This document shows positions 49,496-59,406 of a DNA stretch of 64,000 nt, piece after piece (position 1 is the first letter of the stretch; each line of letters opens with the position of its first letter). This DNA is from Radicibacter daui. Lineage in GTDB: Bacteria; Pseudomonadota; Alphaproteobacteria; Radicibacterales; Radicibacteraceae. The position numbers were made by a program, and so were the translations under genes. Below the pieces are notes generated by a model. That model did not search any database and had not been told where the DNA came from. It saw only the letters and a program-made list of their open reading frames with translations. Location: assembly GCA_030657355.1 (NCBI GenBank), contig CP131056.1, positions 2,624,501 through 2,688,500 on the forward strand. The letters run 5' to 3'.

Positions 49496-50259
49496 GCGGC
49501 AAACTCTGGATCATCGGGCTCGGCCCCGGCGCGGACGATCTGGTGAACCCGCGCGCAGCCGCTGCCCTTGCCGCGGCAACTGATGTGCTTGGTTATGGCC
49601 CCTATGTTGCCCGTGTCCCGGAGCGGCCGGGCCAGCAGCGCCACCTGACCGATAACCGCGAAGAACTTTCCCGCGCGACCCATGCGCTGGAGCTGGCAGC
49701 CGGTGGCGCGACCGTCGCGGTGGTGTCGGCGGGTGATGCCGGTGTGTTCGGCATGGCGGCGGCGGTATTCGAGGCTATCGAGGCCGGCGATGCCGCCCAG
49801 CGCCAGATCGATATCGAGGTGGTGCCGGGCCTTTCCGCCGTGCTGGCGGTGGCCGCCCGCATTGGCGCCCCCTGCGGCAATGATTTCTGCGTGCTGTCGC
49901 TGTCGGATAACCTCAAGCCGTGGGAGGTGATCCTCAAGCGGCTGGAAGCCGCCGCCGGTGCAGGCTTTACCCTCGCGCTCTATAACCCCGTCTCCCGCGC
50001 CCGGCCCTGGCAGCTTGATGCGGCCTTCGACCTGCTGCGCCGGGTGCTGCCGGGCAGCGTACCGGTCATCTTTGCCGCTGCCATCAGCCGTGCGGATGAA
50101 ACCATCCGCATCGTGCCGCTGTCTGAAGCGCGCAGCGGTTTTGCCGACATGCGCACGCTTGTAATGATCGGTACGGCAGAAACCCGGACGATCGAGCGGC
50201 CGGAAGGCACGCCCTGGCTCTATACGCCGCGTTCCGTCGGCCGGCTGGAGGCGAAATGA
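49492..50259 (+). CDS. cobJ: Precorrin-3B C17-methyltransferase
   Basis: A 255-residue SAM-dependent methylase that performs C17 methylation with ring contraction. IGLGPGADDLVNPRAAAALAAATDVLGYGPYV, VVSAGDAGVFGMAAAVFE and FTLALYNPVSRARPWQL are CobJ/CbiH signatures. Its last 40 bases overlap the 3' end of cobK, which reads in the opposite direction. It is the last gene before the first antisense gene of the cluster. Confidence 0.96.
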   Translation: MSGKLWIIGLGPGADDLVNPRAAAALAAATDVLGYGPYVARVPERPGQQRHLTDNREELSRATHALELAAGGATVAVVSAGDAGVFGMAAAVFEAIEAGDAAQRQIDIEVVPGLSAVLAVAARIGAPCGNDFCVLSLSDNLKPWEVILKRLEAAAGAGFTLALYNPVSRARPWQLDAAFDLLRRVLPGSVPVIFAAAISRADETIRIVPLSEARSGFADMRTLVMIGTAETRTIERPEGTPWLYTPRSVGRLEAK

Positions 50260-51005
50260 TCAAGCCAGCCGAGCGCCGCTTCGACCGAGATCACCGTGCT
50301 GCCGACGACCGGCAGCACTGGCCGCTCAACCATGATGACCGGCAGCCCCAGCTGGCGCGCCGCCACCAGTTTGGCCTCGGTGGCACTGCCGCCGGAATTT
50401 TTGGTGACGAGGCAGTCGATGCGCTGACTGGCAAGCAGGTCAAGCTCACCTTCCAGGGCAAAGGGGCCGCGCGCCGTCAGGCAGGTGCAGTCTGGCGGCA
50501 GCAGGGCTTCGGGCGGCGGCTCTACGCTGCGGATCACATAATGATGCTGCGGCTCTGCGCGGAAGGGCGCGAGCTCAAGCTGGCCGATGGTCAGCAGTAC
50601 CCGGCGCGGCTGGGGGCCCAGCGCCCTTGCCGCAGCCTCCATATGCGGCACCGCTTGCCAGCGATCACCCTCCCTGGCACTCCAGCCCGGCCGCCGCAGG
50701 CTGAGCAGCGGCATACCGGCCTTTTCGCTCGCAGCAGCGGCGTTGGCCGAAATTTGCGCGGCAAAGGGATGGGTAGCGTCGACCAGCAGATCAAATTGCC
50801 CGTCCTTCAGAAAAACTGCGAGCCCCGCAGCACCGCCAAAACCGCCACTGCGGCTCTCCAGCCCTTCCGGCAGGACCGGCGCACGCGTCCGGCCGGCCAC
50901 CGAATAGAGGCTACTGAAACGCGCATCATCGGCAAGCCGCCGTGCCAGCGCCAAAGCCTCACCCGTCCCGCCCAGCAGCAAAAGTTTGAGGGGGGATGAT
51001 GTCAC
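50220..51005 (-). CDS. cobK: Precorrin-6A reductase
   Basis: A 261-residue NADPH-dependent reductase that converts precorrin-6A to precorrin-6B (dihydro form). LKLLLLGGTGEALALARRLADD is the Rossmann start, DLLVDATHPFAAQISANAAAA and RIDCLVTKNSGGSATEAKLVAARQLGLPVIMVERP are conserved. GTG 51005 is chosen; ATG 51050 would add 15 residues. It lies antisense between cobJ and cobL: its end overlaps cobJ by 40 bases and its start overlaps the cobL start by seven, so transcription of each must cross the other. Confidence 0.94.
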   Translation of the reverse strand: MTSSPLKLLLLGGTGEALALARRLADDARFSSLYSVAGRTRAPVLPEGLESRSGGFGGAAGLAVFLKDGQFDLLVDATHPFAAQISANAAAASEKAGMPLLSLRRPGWSAREGDRWQAVPHMEAAARALGPQPRRVLLTIGQLELAPFRAEPQHHYVIRSVEPPPEALLPPDCTCLTARGPFALEGELDLLASQRIDCLVTKNSGGSATEAKLVAARQLGLPVIMVERPVLPVVGSTVISVEAALGWLDHFASSRPTERGV

Positions 51006-52279
51006 AGGCGCTCTCTCATAACGGGCTGATGGATCGGGCAGAAACCTCATACGGCACCAGCCGCTGGCTCGCCATCGTAGGAATTGGCGAGGATGGCGTC
51101 GAGGGTCTGACGCCGACCGCCCGAACGCTCGTTGAAACCGCCGGGTTGGTTGTCGGCGGCGAGCGGCATTTACAGCTGGCTGCGTCCCTCATCAAGGGCG
51201 AGGCCCGGCGCTGGTTCTCGCCTATTGCTGATACCTTGCCGGAGATCACTGCGCGACGCGGTCAGCCCGTGTGCGTCCTCGCCTCCGGCGATCCGTTCTG
51301 TTTCGGCATCGGCAGCACACTTGCCGCAGCGATCCCGGCGGAAGAGATGCTGGTGGTCCCCGCCCTCTCGAGCCTCACCCTCGCCGCCGCCCGGATGGGA
51401 TGGGGAGAGCAGGATGTGCCTGTTATCTCCCTTTGCGGACGTCCGCTGGAAAGCCTGCGCCCGGCGCTGCAAGGCGGGGAGCGGCTGTTTGTGCTGAGCA
51501 CCGACGAGACGACGCCGGCCAGCGTTGCCGCCTATCTGGCAGCTCAGGGTTTCGGCGACAGCCGGCTGAGCGTGCTGGAGGCCCTTGGCGGACCGCGCGA
51601 GGTCATCCGCAGCGATATCGCCCGCAGCTTCGCGCTTGAGGACATTGCCCACCTCAACCTGATAGCGCTGGAGCTTGTCGCCGGACCGGAGGCTCGCCCG
51701 CTGCCGCTGGCTCCGGGCTTGCCGGATAACTGGTTTGAGCATGACGGGCAGATCACCAAACGCGAAATCCGCACCCTCACCCTCTCCAGCCTGCAGCCGC
51801 ATCCGGGGGCCTTGCTTTGGGATATCGGTTGCGGCTCCGGCTCCATTTCCATCGAATGGCTGCTGAGCCATCCAAGAACCCAGGCCATTGCCCTGGAGAA
51901 GGACGACACCCGCGCCGCCCGCGCTGCCCGCAACGCGGCCGTCCTTGGGGTACCCCGCCTTGCTGTAAAGCTGGGCCCTGCTTCCACCAGCCTTGCCGAC
52001 CTTCCGGCGCCCGACGCCGTTTTCATCGGCGGCGGCCTTGCCCGCGATGGCGGTCTGATCGAGGCAGCCTGGCAGGCGCTGAAGCCCGGCGGGCGGCTGG
52101 TTGCCAATGCCGTGACCATCGAGGCGCAGCAGCTTCTGACCGAGGCCTGGCAGAAGCTGGGCGGCCAGTTACTGCGGGTGAGCGTGGAACGCGCCGAGCC
52201 GGTGGGCGGCCTCACCGGTTTTCGCCCGGCAATGCCCGTGCTGCATCTGGCCGTGACCAAACCGGGGGCGCCGCGATGA
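50999..52279 (+). CDS. cobL: Precorrin-6B C5,15-methyltransferase (decarboxylating)
   Basis: A 426-residue bifunctional enzyme. The N-terminal CbiE-like methylase has LAIVGIGEDGVEGLTPTARTLV and VLASGDPFCFGIGSTLA; the C-terminal CbiT-like part (from about residue 245) has a class I SAM motif LLWDIGCGSGSISIEWLLSHP. It methylates C5 and C15 and removes the acetate carboxyl. ATG 50999 has GAGGGGG seven bases upstream, while ATG 50996 is too close to it. The stop overlaps the cobE start by ATGA. Confidence 0.95.
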   Translation: MSQALSHNGLMDRAETSYGTSRWLAIVGIGEDGVEGLTPTARTLVETAGLVVGGERHLQLAASLIKGEARRWFSPIADTLPEITARRGQPVCVLASGDPFCFGIGSTLAAAIPAEEMLVVPALSSLTLAAARMGWGEQDVPVISLCGRPLESLRPALQGGERLFVLSTDETTPASVAAYLAAQGFGDSRLSVLEALGGPREVIRSDIARSFALEDIAHLNLIALELVAGPEARPLPLAPGLPDNWFEHDGQITKREIRTLTLSSLQPHPGALLWDIGCGSGSISIEWLLSHPRTQAIALEKDDTRAARAARNAAVLGVPRLAVKLGPASTSLADLPAPDAVFIGGGLARDGGLIEAAWQALKPGGRLVANAVTIEAQQLLTEAWQKLGGQLLRVSVERAEPVGGLTGFRPAMPVLHLAVTKPGAPR

Positions 52280-52674
52280 TCGTCGCCGGGATCGGGTTCA
52301 GGCAGGAGTGCAGCGCCGAGGAAATTGCCGTGCTGATCACCACCGCGCTCGCGCGGGCAAATCTGCCGGAAGCCAACCTTGTCGCCATGCCGGGCTGGAA
52401 AACCGGCCGTGACGACACGGGCAGAAACGCGGCAAACAATCTGGGCCTGCCGCTGCGTGCGGTGGCAGAGGCCGCTCTGGCCGCTGCTGCGCCCCACTGC
52501 CCGACACCGGCAAAGAAGCCCATGCCCGGCAGCGGCATGGCTTCAGCCGCCGAGGCTGCCGCTCTTGCCGCCGCCGGGCCGGGGGCGACCCTGCGCCTTG
52601 CCCGCATCCAGTCGACCAATGCCACCTGCGCCCTTGCCGAAGGGCCGGGCGCGCCGCAGGACAGTTTCTTATGA
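52276..52674 (+). CDS. cobE: Cobalamin biosynthesis protein CobE (CbiG C-terminal-like)
   Basis: A 132-residue protein corresponding to the C-terminal domain of Cbi[25 protein letters not shown] is the conserved start, with the G-x-G-x-R motif, and [10 protein letters not shown] and [18 protein letters not shown] follow. Its precise role in the aerobic pathway is not settled; it is usually encoded beside cobL and cobM, as here. It is coupled on both sides by ATGA overlaps. Confidence 0.9.
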   Translation: MIVAGIGFRQECSAEEIAVLITTALARANLPEANLVAMPGWKTGRDDTGRNAANNLGLPLRAVAEAALAAAAPHCPTPAKKPMPGSGMASAAEAAALAAAGPGATLRLARIQSTNATCALAEGPGAPQDSFL

Positions 52675-53447
52675 CCATCCACTTCATCGGCGCCGGCCCG
52701 GGCGCGGCAGACCTTATTACGCTGCGCGGCCAGCGGCTGATCGCCAGCTCGCCGGTCTGCCTCTATGCCGGCTCCATCGTGCCGCCGGAGATGCTCGGCT
52801 GGTGCCCGCCAGACGCCCGGCTGGTCGATACGGCCAAACTCGATCTCGACGCCATCGAGGCGGAATATAAAAAAGCGCATGAGGCGGGAGAGGATGTCGC
52901 CCGGCTGCATTCCGGCGATCTCTCGATCTGGAGCGCCCTTGCCGAACAGCTGCGCCGCCTGCGCCGCCTTGGCATCCCCTATACCCTCACCCCGGGCGTG
53001 CCCGCTTTTGCTGCCGCTGCCGCAGCGCTGGAACGTGAGCTGACGGTGCCGGAAGTGGCACAGAGTGTGGTGCTGACCCGCCTTTCCGGCCGCGCCAGCA
53101 AGATGCCGCCGGCAGAAAAGCTGGAGAGTTTTGCCGCCACCGGCGCCACCCTTGCCATTCATCTGGCTGTGCACCGGCTGGAAGAGATCATCGGCATCCT
53201 CACGCCCTTTTATGGCGCCGACTGCCCGGTGGCCATCGCCGCCCGCGTCAGCTGGCCGGATGAGAAGATCATCACCGGCACGCTTGCCGATATCGCCGGT
53301 CGCTTTGCCGCCGAGCCGAGCGAGCGCACCGCGACCATTCTGGTGGGCCGGGCGCTGGCGGCCGAGGATTTCCGTGAAAGTGCGCTTTATGATGCCGGGT
53401 ATGACCGGCGCTTCCGTCCTGCCGCCAGACCGGGAGGCGCGGCGTGA
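52671..53447 (+). CDS. cobM: Precorrin-4 C11-methyltransferase
   Basis: A 258-residue SAM-dependent methylase that makes precorrin-5. [36 protein letters not shown] is the typical CobM/CbiF start, followed by [16 protein letters not shown] and [25 protein letters not shown]. The end is two bases from the 3' end of the antisense cbiD gene. Its order after cobE is normal for alphaproteobacteria. Confidence 0.96.
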   Translation: MTIHFIGAGPGAADLITLRGQRLIASSPVCLYAGSIVPPEMLGWCPPDARLVDTAKLDLDAIEAEYKKAHEAGEDVARLHSGDLSIWSALAEQLRRLRRLGIPYTLTPGVPAFAAAAAALERELTVPEVAQSVVLTRLSGRASKMPPAEKLESFAATGATLAIHLAVHRLEEIIGILTPFYGADCPVAIAARVSWPDEKIITGTLADIAGRFAAEPSERTATILVGRALAAEDFRESALYDAGYDRRFRPAARPGGAA

Positions 53448-53449
53448 GC

Positions 53450-54574
53450 CTATTCGCCCCTGAACGGTGCCGCGCCCAACAGACGGCCCTGCCGGTCATA
53501 AACCAGCAGCTCGATATCGATGCCGGCCCCCTCCACGACGCCCATGGCAACAGCCTGCGCCTTGCGGGCAACGGCCTCTGCAAGGGCGATATCGGCACGC
53601 TCCGCAATAGCAAAGGCTTCAGCAGCGTTGTTGGCACCGGCGATGGCCGCTGCCAGCGCCCCGTCCCCGCCCGCCTCACGGGCAATGGCGGCAAGGGCTG
53701 GCAGGTCCACAGACCCGCGCCGGGAATGCAGGTCAAGCAGGCCCTGCGCAAGTTTGGTGATCTTGCCGACACCGCCGGCGATGGTGACCCGCGCCACCGG
53801 ATGGCGGCGCAGGTACTTGAGCATGCCGCCGACAAAATCGCCCATATCGATGAGCGCGATGTCGGCAAGCCGGTGATGGGCGGCAACCGCCTCTTCCGAG
53901 GTGCGGCCGGTAGCGCCGGCAATATGGGTCAGGCCCGCCGCGACGGCCACGTCGATGCCGCGATGGATCGAATGGATCCAGGCCGAGCAGGAATAGGGCA
54001 CGACAATGCCGGTGGTGCCAAGAATGGAAAGCCCGCCGAGAATGCCGAGGCGGCCATTCAGCGTATGACGCGCCATCTCCTCGCCGCCCGGAATGGAAAT
54101 CTCCACCTCCACATCGGCGGGAAAGCCGGTTTCGGTGCTGACTTCGCCGAGCGCCGTGGTGATGATCTGGCGCGGCACCGGGTTGATGGCAGGCTCCCCC
54201 GGGGGCAGGGGCAGGCCGGCACGGGTGATGGTGCCGACACCGGGGCCGGCGGCAAACCGGATGCCGCTTCCAGCCGGCAGGGCCCGCAACGTGGCGGTTA
54301 CTTCGGCGCCGTGTGTTACGTCCGGATCGTCCCCGGCATCCTTGATGACGCTGGCGATTGCAGCGCCGCCTTCGACGAGGCGGTGCCGGGCAAGGGCAAA
54401 AGCCGGGCGCTCGCCGCGCGGCAGGCTTATGCTGACGGGATCGGGGAAAGTACCGGTGGCAAGGGCCGTGAAAGCCGCCCTGGCCGCCGCCGCCGCACAG
54501 GCGCCGGTGGTCCAGCCCGGGCGCAGCGGCCCGGCAGGCTTCTCGCCGTCAAACTCGCTTTCGGCCTCGCTCAT
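53450..54574 (-). CDS. cbiD: CbiD: (cobalt-)precorrin-5B C1-methyltransferase
   Basis: A 374-residue CbiD protein. LRPGWTTGACAAAAARAAFTAL is the family hallmark, then GIRFAAGPGVGTITRAGLPLPPGEPAINPVPR, LGILGGLSILGTTGIVVPYSCSAW and DMGDFVGGMLKYLRRHPV. CbiD performs C1 methylation in the anaerobic pathway; here it should replace CobF, which I do not see. ATG 54574 is used; ATG 54610 is possible but its first codons are unlike the rest. It is antisense within the plus-strand run, meeting cobM tail to tail and facing cobA. Confidence 0.93.
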   Translation of the reverse strand: MSEAESEFDGEKPAGPLRPGWTTGACAAAAARAAFTALATGTFPDPVSISLPRGERPAFALARHRLVEGGAAIASVIKDAGDDPDVTHGAEVTATLRALPAGSGIRFAAGPGVGTITRAGLPLPPGEPAINPVPRQIITTALGEVSTETGFPADVEVEISIPGGEEMARHTLNGRLGILGGLSILGTTGIVVPYSCSAWIHSIHRGIDVAVAAGLTHIAGATGRTSEEAVAAHHRLADIALIDMGDFVGGMLKYLRRHPVARVTIAGGVGKITKLAQGLLDLHSRRGSVDLPALAAIAREAGGDGALAAAIAGANNAAEAFAIAERADIALAEAVARKAQAVAMGVVEGAGIDIELLVYDRQGRLLGAAPFRGE

Positions 54575-54630
54575 CTGGCCGGATATACCGCTCGCCCCTT
54601 CTGCTGTCATCTTCTGAAAGGCGCCCAGGC

Positions 54631-55491
54631 ATGACCGGCACCGACAAGCCACCCCTCGGCAACCCGCTGATCGGCAGCAGCCTGCTGACAAGTGGCGCAA
54701 TGCCGGTGCTGGAGCCGGGCCATGTCTGGCTGGTGGGCGCCGGTCCGGGTGATCCTTCCCTGCTAACCCTCTCTGCCCTCGCCCTGCTCGCCCAAGCCGA
54801 CGAGGTGGTGCATGACGCGCTGATCGACCCGCGCGTGCTGGACCTGACGCCGCCGGAGACCAGCCACCGGTTTGCCGGAAAACGCGGCGGCAAACCCTCG
54901 ACGGCGCAGGATGATATTTCCTCCACCCTCATCGAGCTGGCAAAGGCCGGCCGCAAGGTGGTGCGCCTCAAGGGCGGCGATCCCTTCATCTTCGGGCGCG
55001 GGGGTGAGGAGTGCGTGGCGCTTGCCGAAGCCGGCATCCCCTATCACGTGGTGCCGGGCATCAGCTCCGGCCTTGCCGGGCTTGCCGCCGCCCATATCCC
55101 CACCACCATGCGCGGCATCAATCAGGGCTTCGTGCTGGTCACCGGCCATGGCGCCGGCCAGCCCAAGGGGCATTTTGACTGGCGTGGTGCCGGCAGTCTC
55201 AATGTACCCGTCATCGTGTATATGGGCGTCAAGAACATCGCCTTCATCGCCAGTGAACTGGTCGCCGGAGGCATGCCTGCCAACATGCCGGCCGCCATCC
55301 TCAGCAATGTGAGCATGGAAAACCAGGGGGTGATCATCACCACCGCCAGCGAGGTCGCTGGCGCGGCCGAGGCCAAGGGCGTCACCTCCCCCTCCATCTT
55401 CGTCTTCGGCGAGATTGTCAGCATGCGCGCAAGGCTGCTTGGGCTGCTGGCAGAAGCCGGCATCAGCGTCACGGGCCCGGCCGAATGGTAA
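54631..55491 (+). CDS. cobA: Uroporphyrinogen-III C-methyltransferase (SUMT)
   Basis: A 286-residue SAM-dependent methylase that converts uroporphyrinogen III to precorrin-2, the branch point to B12 and siroheme. VWLVGAGPGDPSLLTLSALALLAQADEVVHDALI, RLKGGDPFIFGRGGEECVALAEAGI and PTTMRGINQGFVLVTGH are diagnostic. The first 25 residues are extra compared with minimal SUMT proteins, so a later start is possible. Its end overlaps the cobB start by seven bases. Confidence 0.95.
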   Translation: MTGTDKPPLGNPLIGSSLLTSGAMPVLEPGHVWLVGAGPGDPSLLTLSALALLAQADEVVHDALIDPRVLDLTPPETSHRFAGKRGGKPSTAQDDISSTLIELAKAGRKVVRLKGGDPFIFGRGGEECVALAEAGIPYHVVPGISSGLAGLAAAHIPTTMRGINQGFVLVTGHGAGQPKGHFDWRGAGSLNVPVIVYMGVKNIAFIASELVAGGMPANMPAAILSNVSMENQGVIITTASEVAGAAEAKGVTSPSIFVFGEIVSMRARLLGLLAEAGISVTGPAEW

Positions 55492-56801
55492 AGGCGCTGC
55501 TGATCGCCGCGCCAAAATCCGGCTCCGGCAAAACGACGGTGACACTCGGCCTGCTGCGCGCGCTGAAACGGCGCGGGCTGGCCGTACGTGCGGCCAAATC
55601 CGGCCCGGATTATATCGACCCGGCCTTCCATGCCGCCGCCTGCGGGGCCGAAAGTGTCAATCTCGACAGCTGGTCGATGGCCCCGGACCTGATGGCCGGA
55701 CTGCTGGCCCCGGCTGCGGGCAGCGACATTCTCATCATTGAATCGGCCATGGGCCTTTTTGACGGGGCGGACGGGCCGGAGGGACGTACAGGCGCCTCCG
55801 CCGACATCGCTGCCGCACTCGGCATTCCCGTCGTGCTGGTCATGGACTGCTCCGGCCAGTCGCAGAGTGCCGGTGCCGTGCTGCACGGTTTTGCCAGCCT
55901 GCGGCCAGGCGTGCGCGTGGCTGGCACCATTCTCAACCAGGTGGCAAGCCCCCGGCATGCACGCGGCATCCGCGCGGCTGTCGCCCCGCTTGGCATTCCC
56001 GTGCTCGGCCAGCTTGGCCGTGACGATACGCTGACGCTGCCGGAGCGGCATCTGGGCCTCGTCCAGGCCGGCGAACATGCCGACCTTGAGACCAGGCTGG
56101 AGCAGCTTGCCGACGCCGCAGAAGCTCATCTCGACATCGACGGGCTGCTCGCCGCCGCTGCCGACATAACTTTGCCCGCCGATACCGCCACGGCGTTGAC
56201 GCCGCCCGGGCAGCGTATCGCCCTCGCAAGGGATGCCGCTTTTAGCTTTACCTACGCGCACCTCATCGGCGGCTGGCGTGCTGCCGGGGCAGAAATCACG
56301 TTCTTTTCCCCGCTGGCGGACGAAGCACCGCCTGAAGGCTGCGATGCCTGCTGGCTACCCGGCGGTTATCCGGAATTGCACGCCCCTGCCCTTGCGGCGG
56401 CCACCGGCTTCAAAGCCGGCCTTGCACGGTTCGCCCGCACCCGGCCTGTGCATGGCGAATGCGGCGGTTACATGGTGCTGGGCCGCACGCTGACAGATGC
56501 GGAAGGCACCATTCACCCGATGGCAGACCTTTTAAGCCATGCCACCAGTTATGCCCGCCGCCGTATGACCCTCGGTTACCGCCGCGCCGTAATGGGCGAA
56601 GCCCTGTCCTTCGCCGCCGCCGGCCAGGTACTGCGCGGCCATGAGTTTCATTACGCCACCGTCTGCGATCCCGGCAGCGATGCCCCGGTTGCCCGCCTCA
56701 CCGACGGGTGGGGTGAGGAGTTGGGTCTTGCCGGCGGCAGGCGCGGCCCGGTTTCCGGCACCTTTTTCCACGTTATCGCCGCCGAAGCGGCCCCTGCCTG
56801 A
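55485..56801 (+). CDS. cobB: Hydrogenobyrinic/cobyrinic acid a,c-diamide synthase
   Basis: A 438-residue glutamine-dependent amidotransferase that amidates the a and c side chains. LLIAAPKSGSGKTTVTLGLLRALKRRGLAV is the P-loop start, FKSGPDYIDPAFH-like AAKSGPDYIDPAFH follows, and the glutaminase Cys is in PVHGECGGYMVLGRTL with the His in GTFFHVIA. Its overlap with cobA indicates co-translation. About 20 bases precede the next gene. Confidence 0.95.
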   Translation: MVKALLIAAPKSGSGKTTVTLGLLRALKRRGLAVRAAKSGPDYIDPAFHAAACGAESVNLDSWSMAPDLMAGLLAPAAGSDILIIESAMGLFDGADGPEGRTGASADIAAALGIPVVLVMDCSGQSQSAGAVLHGFASLRPGVRVAGTILNQVASPRHARGIRAAVAPLGIPVLGQLGRDDTLTLPERHLGLVQAGEHADLETRLEQLADAAEAHLDIDGLLAAAADITLPADTATALTPPGQRIALARDAAFSFTYAHLIGGWRAAGAEITFFSPLADEAPPEGCDACWLPGGYPELHAPALAAATGFKAGLARFARTRPVHGECGGYMVLGRTLTDAEGTIHPMADLLSHATSYARRRMTLGYRRAVMGEALSFAAAGQVLRGHEFHYATVCDPGSDAPVARLTDGWGEELGLAGGRRGPVSGTFFHVIAAEAAPA

Positions 56802-56821
56802 TCTCAAAAGGACTGACCACC

Positions 56822-57871
56822 ATGAGTTTCTTCAAGGACCTGAACGCGCTGAACGACGCGCTTACCACCCTGCCCGCCCCGGACAGCCTTGCCGCCAATA
56901 CTGTCAACGAGCATCAGGCCGAACTCACCAAACCCGCCGGCAGCCTTGGCCGGCTGGAAGCGCTGGTGGCCTGGCTTGCCGCCTGGCAAGGCCGCCCGGT
57001 GCCGCATCTGGACAAGGTCGATGTGCTGGTTTTTGCCGGCAATCATGGCGTGACCCGGCGTGGCGTTTCCGCTTTCCCCCCGGAAGTCACGGTGCAGATG
57101 GTTGCCAACTTCCAGCATGGCGGCGCGGCCATCAACCAGCTCTGCAAGGCTGCCGGCGCCACGCTCAAGGTCACCAGCCTGTCGCTGGAGACGCCCACCG
57201 GCGACATTACGGTTGAAGATGCGATGAGCGAGGAAGAGTTCCTTGCCGCCGTCAATGCCGGTGCCGACGCTGTTTCGACGGAAGCCGGCCTCATCTGCCT
57301 TGGCGAGATGGGCATCGGCAACACCACCGTCGCCGCCGCGCTTGCGGCCGGGCTCTTTGGCGGCAGCGGGGATGAATGGGTTGGCCGCGGCACCGGCGTC
57401 GATAATGCCGGCCTTGCCCGCAAGGCAAAGGCCGTCGATGCCGCCATCGCCTGCCACAAGGCGGCAATGAACCATCCGCTGGAAATCGCCCGCCGACTCG
57501 GTGGACGCGAGATGGCGGCAATCATGGGCGCCGCGCTTGCCGCGCGCCTGAAGCGCGTGCCCGTGCTGCTCGATGGTTTTGTCTGCACTGCCGCTGCCGC
57601 ACCGCTGGCCCTTGCCGCGCCGGGCGGGCTGGATCATGCGATCATCGCCCACCTTTCCGAAGAATCCGGCCATGGCCGCCTTGCCCGTGCGCTGGGGCAG
57701 AAGCCGCTGCTCGATCTCGGCATGCGCCTTGGCGAGGCATCGGGTGCCGCCACCGCCATTCCGCTGCTGCGGGCTGCCCTTGCCTGCCACACCGGCATGG
57801 CAACCTTCGCCAGCGCTGCGGTTTCCGGCAAGGAAGCGGCCGAGGCTCAGGCTGAGGAAAGCCGCGCTTGA
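56822..57871 (+). CDS. cobU: Nicotinate-nucleotide-dimethylbenzimidazole phosphoribosyltransferase
   Basis: A 349-residue enzyme (CobT in enterobacteria) that makes alpha-ribazole phosphate for the lower ligand. [58 protein letters not shown] and the C-terminal [19 protein letters not shown]-like segment with the catalytic Glu are present. AAAAGGA precedes ATG 56822. Its stop overlaps the next start (TGATG). I use the Pseudomonas-style name cobU. Confidence 0.95.
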   Translation: MSFFKDLNALNDALTTLPAPDSLAANTVNEHQAELTKPAGSLGRLEALVAWLAAWQGRPVPHLDKVDVLVFAGNHGVTRRGVSAFPPEVTVQMVANFQHGGAAINQLCKAAGATLKVTSLSLETPTGDITVEDAMSEEEFLAAVNAGADAVSTEAGLICLGEMGIGNTTVAAALAAGLFGGSGDEWVGRGTGVDNAGLARKAKAVDAAIACHKAAMNHPLEIARRLGGREMAAIMGAALAARLKRVPVLLDGFVCTAAAAPLALAAPGGLDHAIIAHLSEESGHGRLARALGQKPLLDLGMRLGEASGAATAIPLLRAALACHTGMATFASAAVSGKEAAEAQAEESRA

Positions 57872-58650
57872 TGACTGGCTGGCTCAAGGCACGGGCAGAT
57901 GAGCTGCAGCTCGCCCTGACGCTGCTGACGCGCCTGCCCGCGCACCGGCTGCGCAGCCTGCCGGAGGCGGTGGCGATTGATGCCACCGTCTGGTCCTGGC
58001 CGCTCGCCGGCCTTGTCGCCAGCCTGCCCGCCGCACTGGTGCTGTGGCTTGCCAGCGCCCTTGGCCTGCCGCCGCTGGCAGCAGCGCTGCTCGCTCTTGG
58101 CACAGGTCTGCTCGTCACTGGTGCGCTGCATGAGGACGGGCTTGCCGATACCGCCGACGGGTTTGGCGGCGGGCGCACGAAGGAGCGCAAGCTGGAGATC
58201 ATGCGTGACAGCCGGGTCGGCAGTTACGGGGTGCTGGCAAGCATCCTGTCGCTCGGCCTGCGGGCCGTCAGCCTCGGCGCCATTGTGCTGGAAGCCGGTG
58301 CCGGCACCGCAGCGCTCTGCCTGATTGCGGCAGCCATGACCTCCCGCGCCGCCATGGGCCTGCCGCTCCTGCTGCTGGGCCCGGCACGACCGGACGGGCT
58401 CGCGGCAAGTCTCGGCAACGTTAAGCTGGAGCCGGCTGTTGCCGGTTTTCTCATCGCCGCGCTGCTGGCGCTCTTGCTGCTGACGCCGCCGGCTGCATCG
58501 GCCCTGGTACTCATGATGGTACTGGCGCCCTTGCCGCTGGCGGCGTTGGCTCACAAACAGATCGGCGGCCACACCGGCGACGTTCTGGGGGCAACGCAGC
58601 AGGTGGCGGAGATAACCGGCCTGCTGGCCTTATCGGCTATCCTTGCCTAG
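57871..58650 (+). CDS. cobV: Adenosylcobinamide-GDP ribazoletransferase (CobV/CobS)
   Basis: A 259-residue inner-membrane enzyme that joins adenosylcobinamide-GDP and alpha-ribazole, the last step to adenosylcobalamin. It has about six membrane segments; [49 protein letters not shown] and the catalytic Asp residues therein are conserved. The start overlaps the cobU stop. Its end overlaps the 3' end of the HAD gene on the other strand by 21 bases. It ends the visible cobalamin cluster. Confidence 0.95.
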   Translation: MTGWLKARADELQLALTLLTRLPAHRLRSLPEAVAIDATVWSWPLAGLVASLPAALVLWLASALGLPPLAAALLALGTGLLVTGALHEDGLADTADGFGGGRTKERKLEIMRDSRVGSYGVLASILSLGLRAVSLGAIVLEAGAGTAALCLIAAAMTSRAAMGLPLLLLGPARPDGLAASLGNVKLEPAVAGFLIAALLALLLLTPPAASALVLMMVLAPLPLAALAHKQIGGHTGDVLGATQQVAEITGLLALSAILA

Positions 58651-59358
58651 CGCCGCCAGCGCATCGAGTGCCGCCTGCCGCGCCGTTTGCAAAGCACCGG
58701 CGCTGAGGAAACCCAGCAGTTCACTGTCGCGGGAAAGATCGAGCAGGCGCCCCCGGCTAAGGCCGGGCGGCACCCGCTCCAGCATCCAGCGGGCCGCAAG
58801 CTGCCAGTTGCCGAGCCGCGCCCACAGCATGTCGCGCAGCGCCGGACCGACCGGCTCCACGCCCGCCGCCGTATCCTCCAGCCCCAGGGCAAGACAGGCA
58901 GCGGCATAATCGGTAAGGCCGAGCCCTTCCATGAAATCGGTGCGGATGGCGGTGACGTTTGCCGGCAGGCCGGGTTCGTCATGATCGTCAATGAGGATAA
59001 ATGGACCGGCTTCATCCGGATTACGCGCCAGCCAGCGGGCCACGCATCCGGCCTTGTTCTGCCCCTCGGCACAGGTTGAGTGGTCCGGATGCAGCAGCGC
59101 CGGCTCGATCCCCTGCGCCACCAGATGGTCCACCGCGGCAGCCCCCAGCTGGCTGAACCAGCTGGTGTGGAGCACGATGCGCCCCCCGGTCCGCTCGACA
59201 AGGCGCGTGGCAAGCGCAACGGCAACCGCATCGAAACGCAGCGCCATCGCCTCCTGAGGCGCAAAAGAGCTCAGCTGACCCAGGCGTGCCTGATTTTCCG
59301 GCAGCAACCAGGCCCGGCCGTTCATCAGCACGCCGTCAAAATCGAGAAAGAGGATCAT
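58630..59358 (-). CDS. HAD-like domain protein, hypothetical
   Basis: A 242-residue HAD-fold protein. The N-terminus [13 protein letters not shown] is the DxD nucleophile motif, [19 protein letters not shown] supplies the T/S of motif II, and [15 protein letters not shown] the DD of motif IV. This pattern is close to the HAD domain found in RNA-repair-like and related small phosphatases; the substrate is unknown. AAGGGG precedes ATG 59358. It meets cobV tail to tail with a 21-base overlap and follows the hydrolase gene on the same strand by 48 bases. Confidence 0.85.
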   Translation of the reverse strand: MILFLDFDGVLMNGRAWLLPENQARLGQLSSFAPQEAMALRFDAVAVALATRLVERTGGRIVLHTSWFSQLGAAAVDHLVAQGIEPALLHPDHSTCAEGQNKAGCVARWLARNPDEAGPFILIDDHDEPGLPANVTAIRTDFMEGLGLTDYAAACLALGLEDTAAGVEPVGPALRDMLWARLGNWQLAARWMLERVPPGLSRGRLLDLSRDSELLGFLSAGALQTARQAALDALAALGKDSR

Positions 59359-59406
59359 CGCCCCTTCTCTTCGGCTGAAACGTCCGTGCTGGCAAGGGCG
59401 GGAGGC

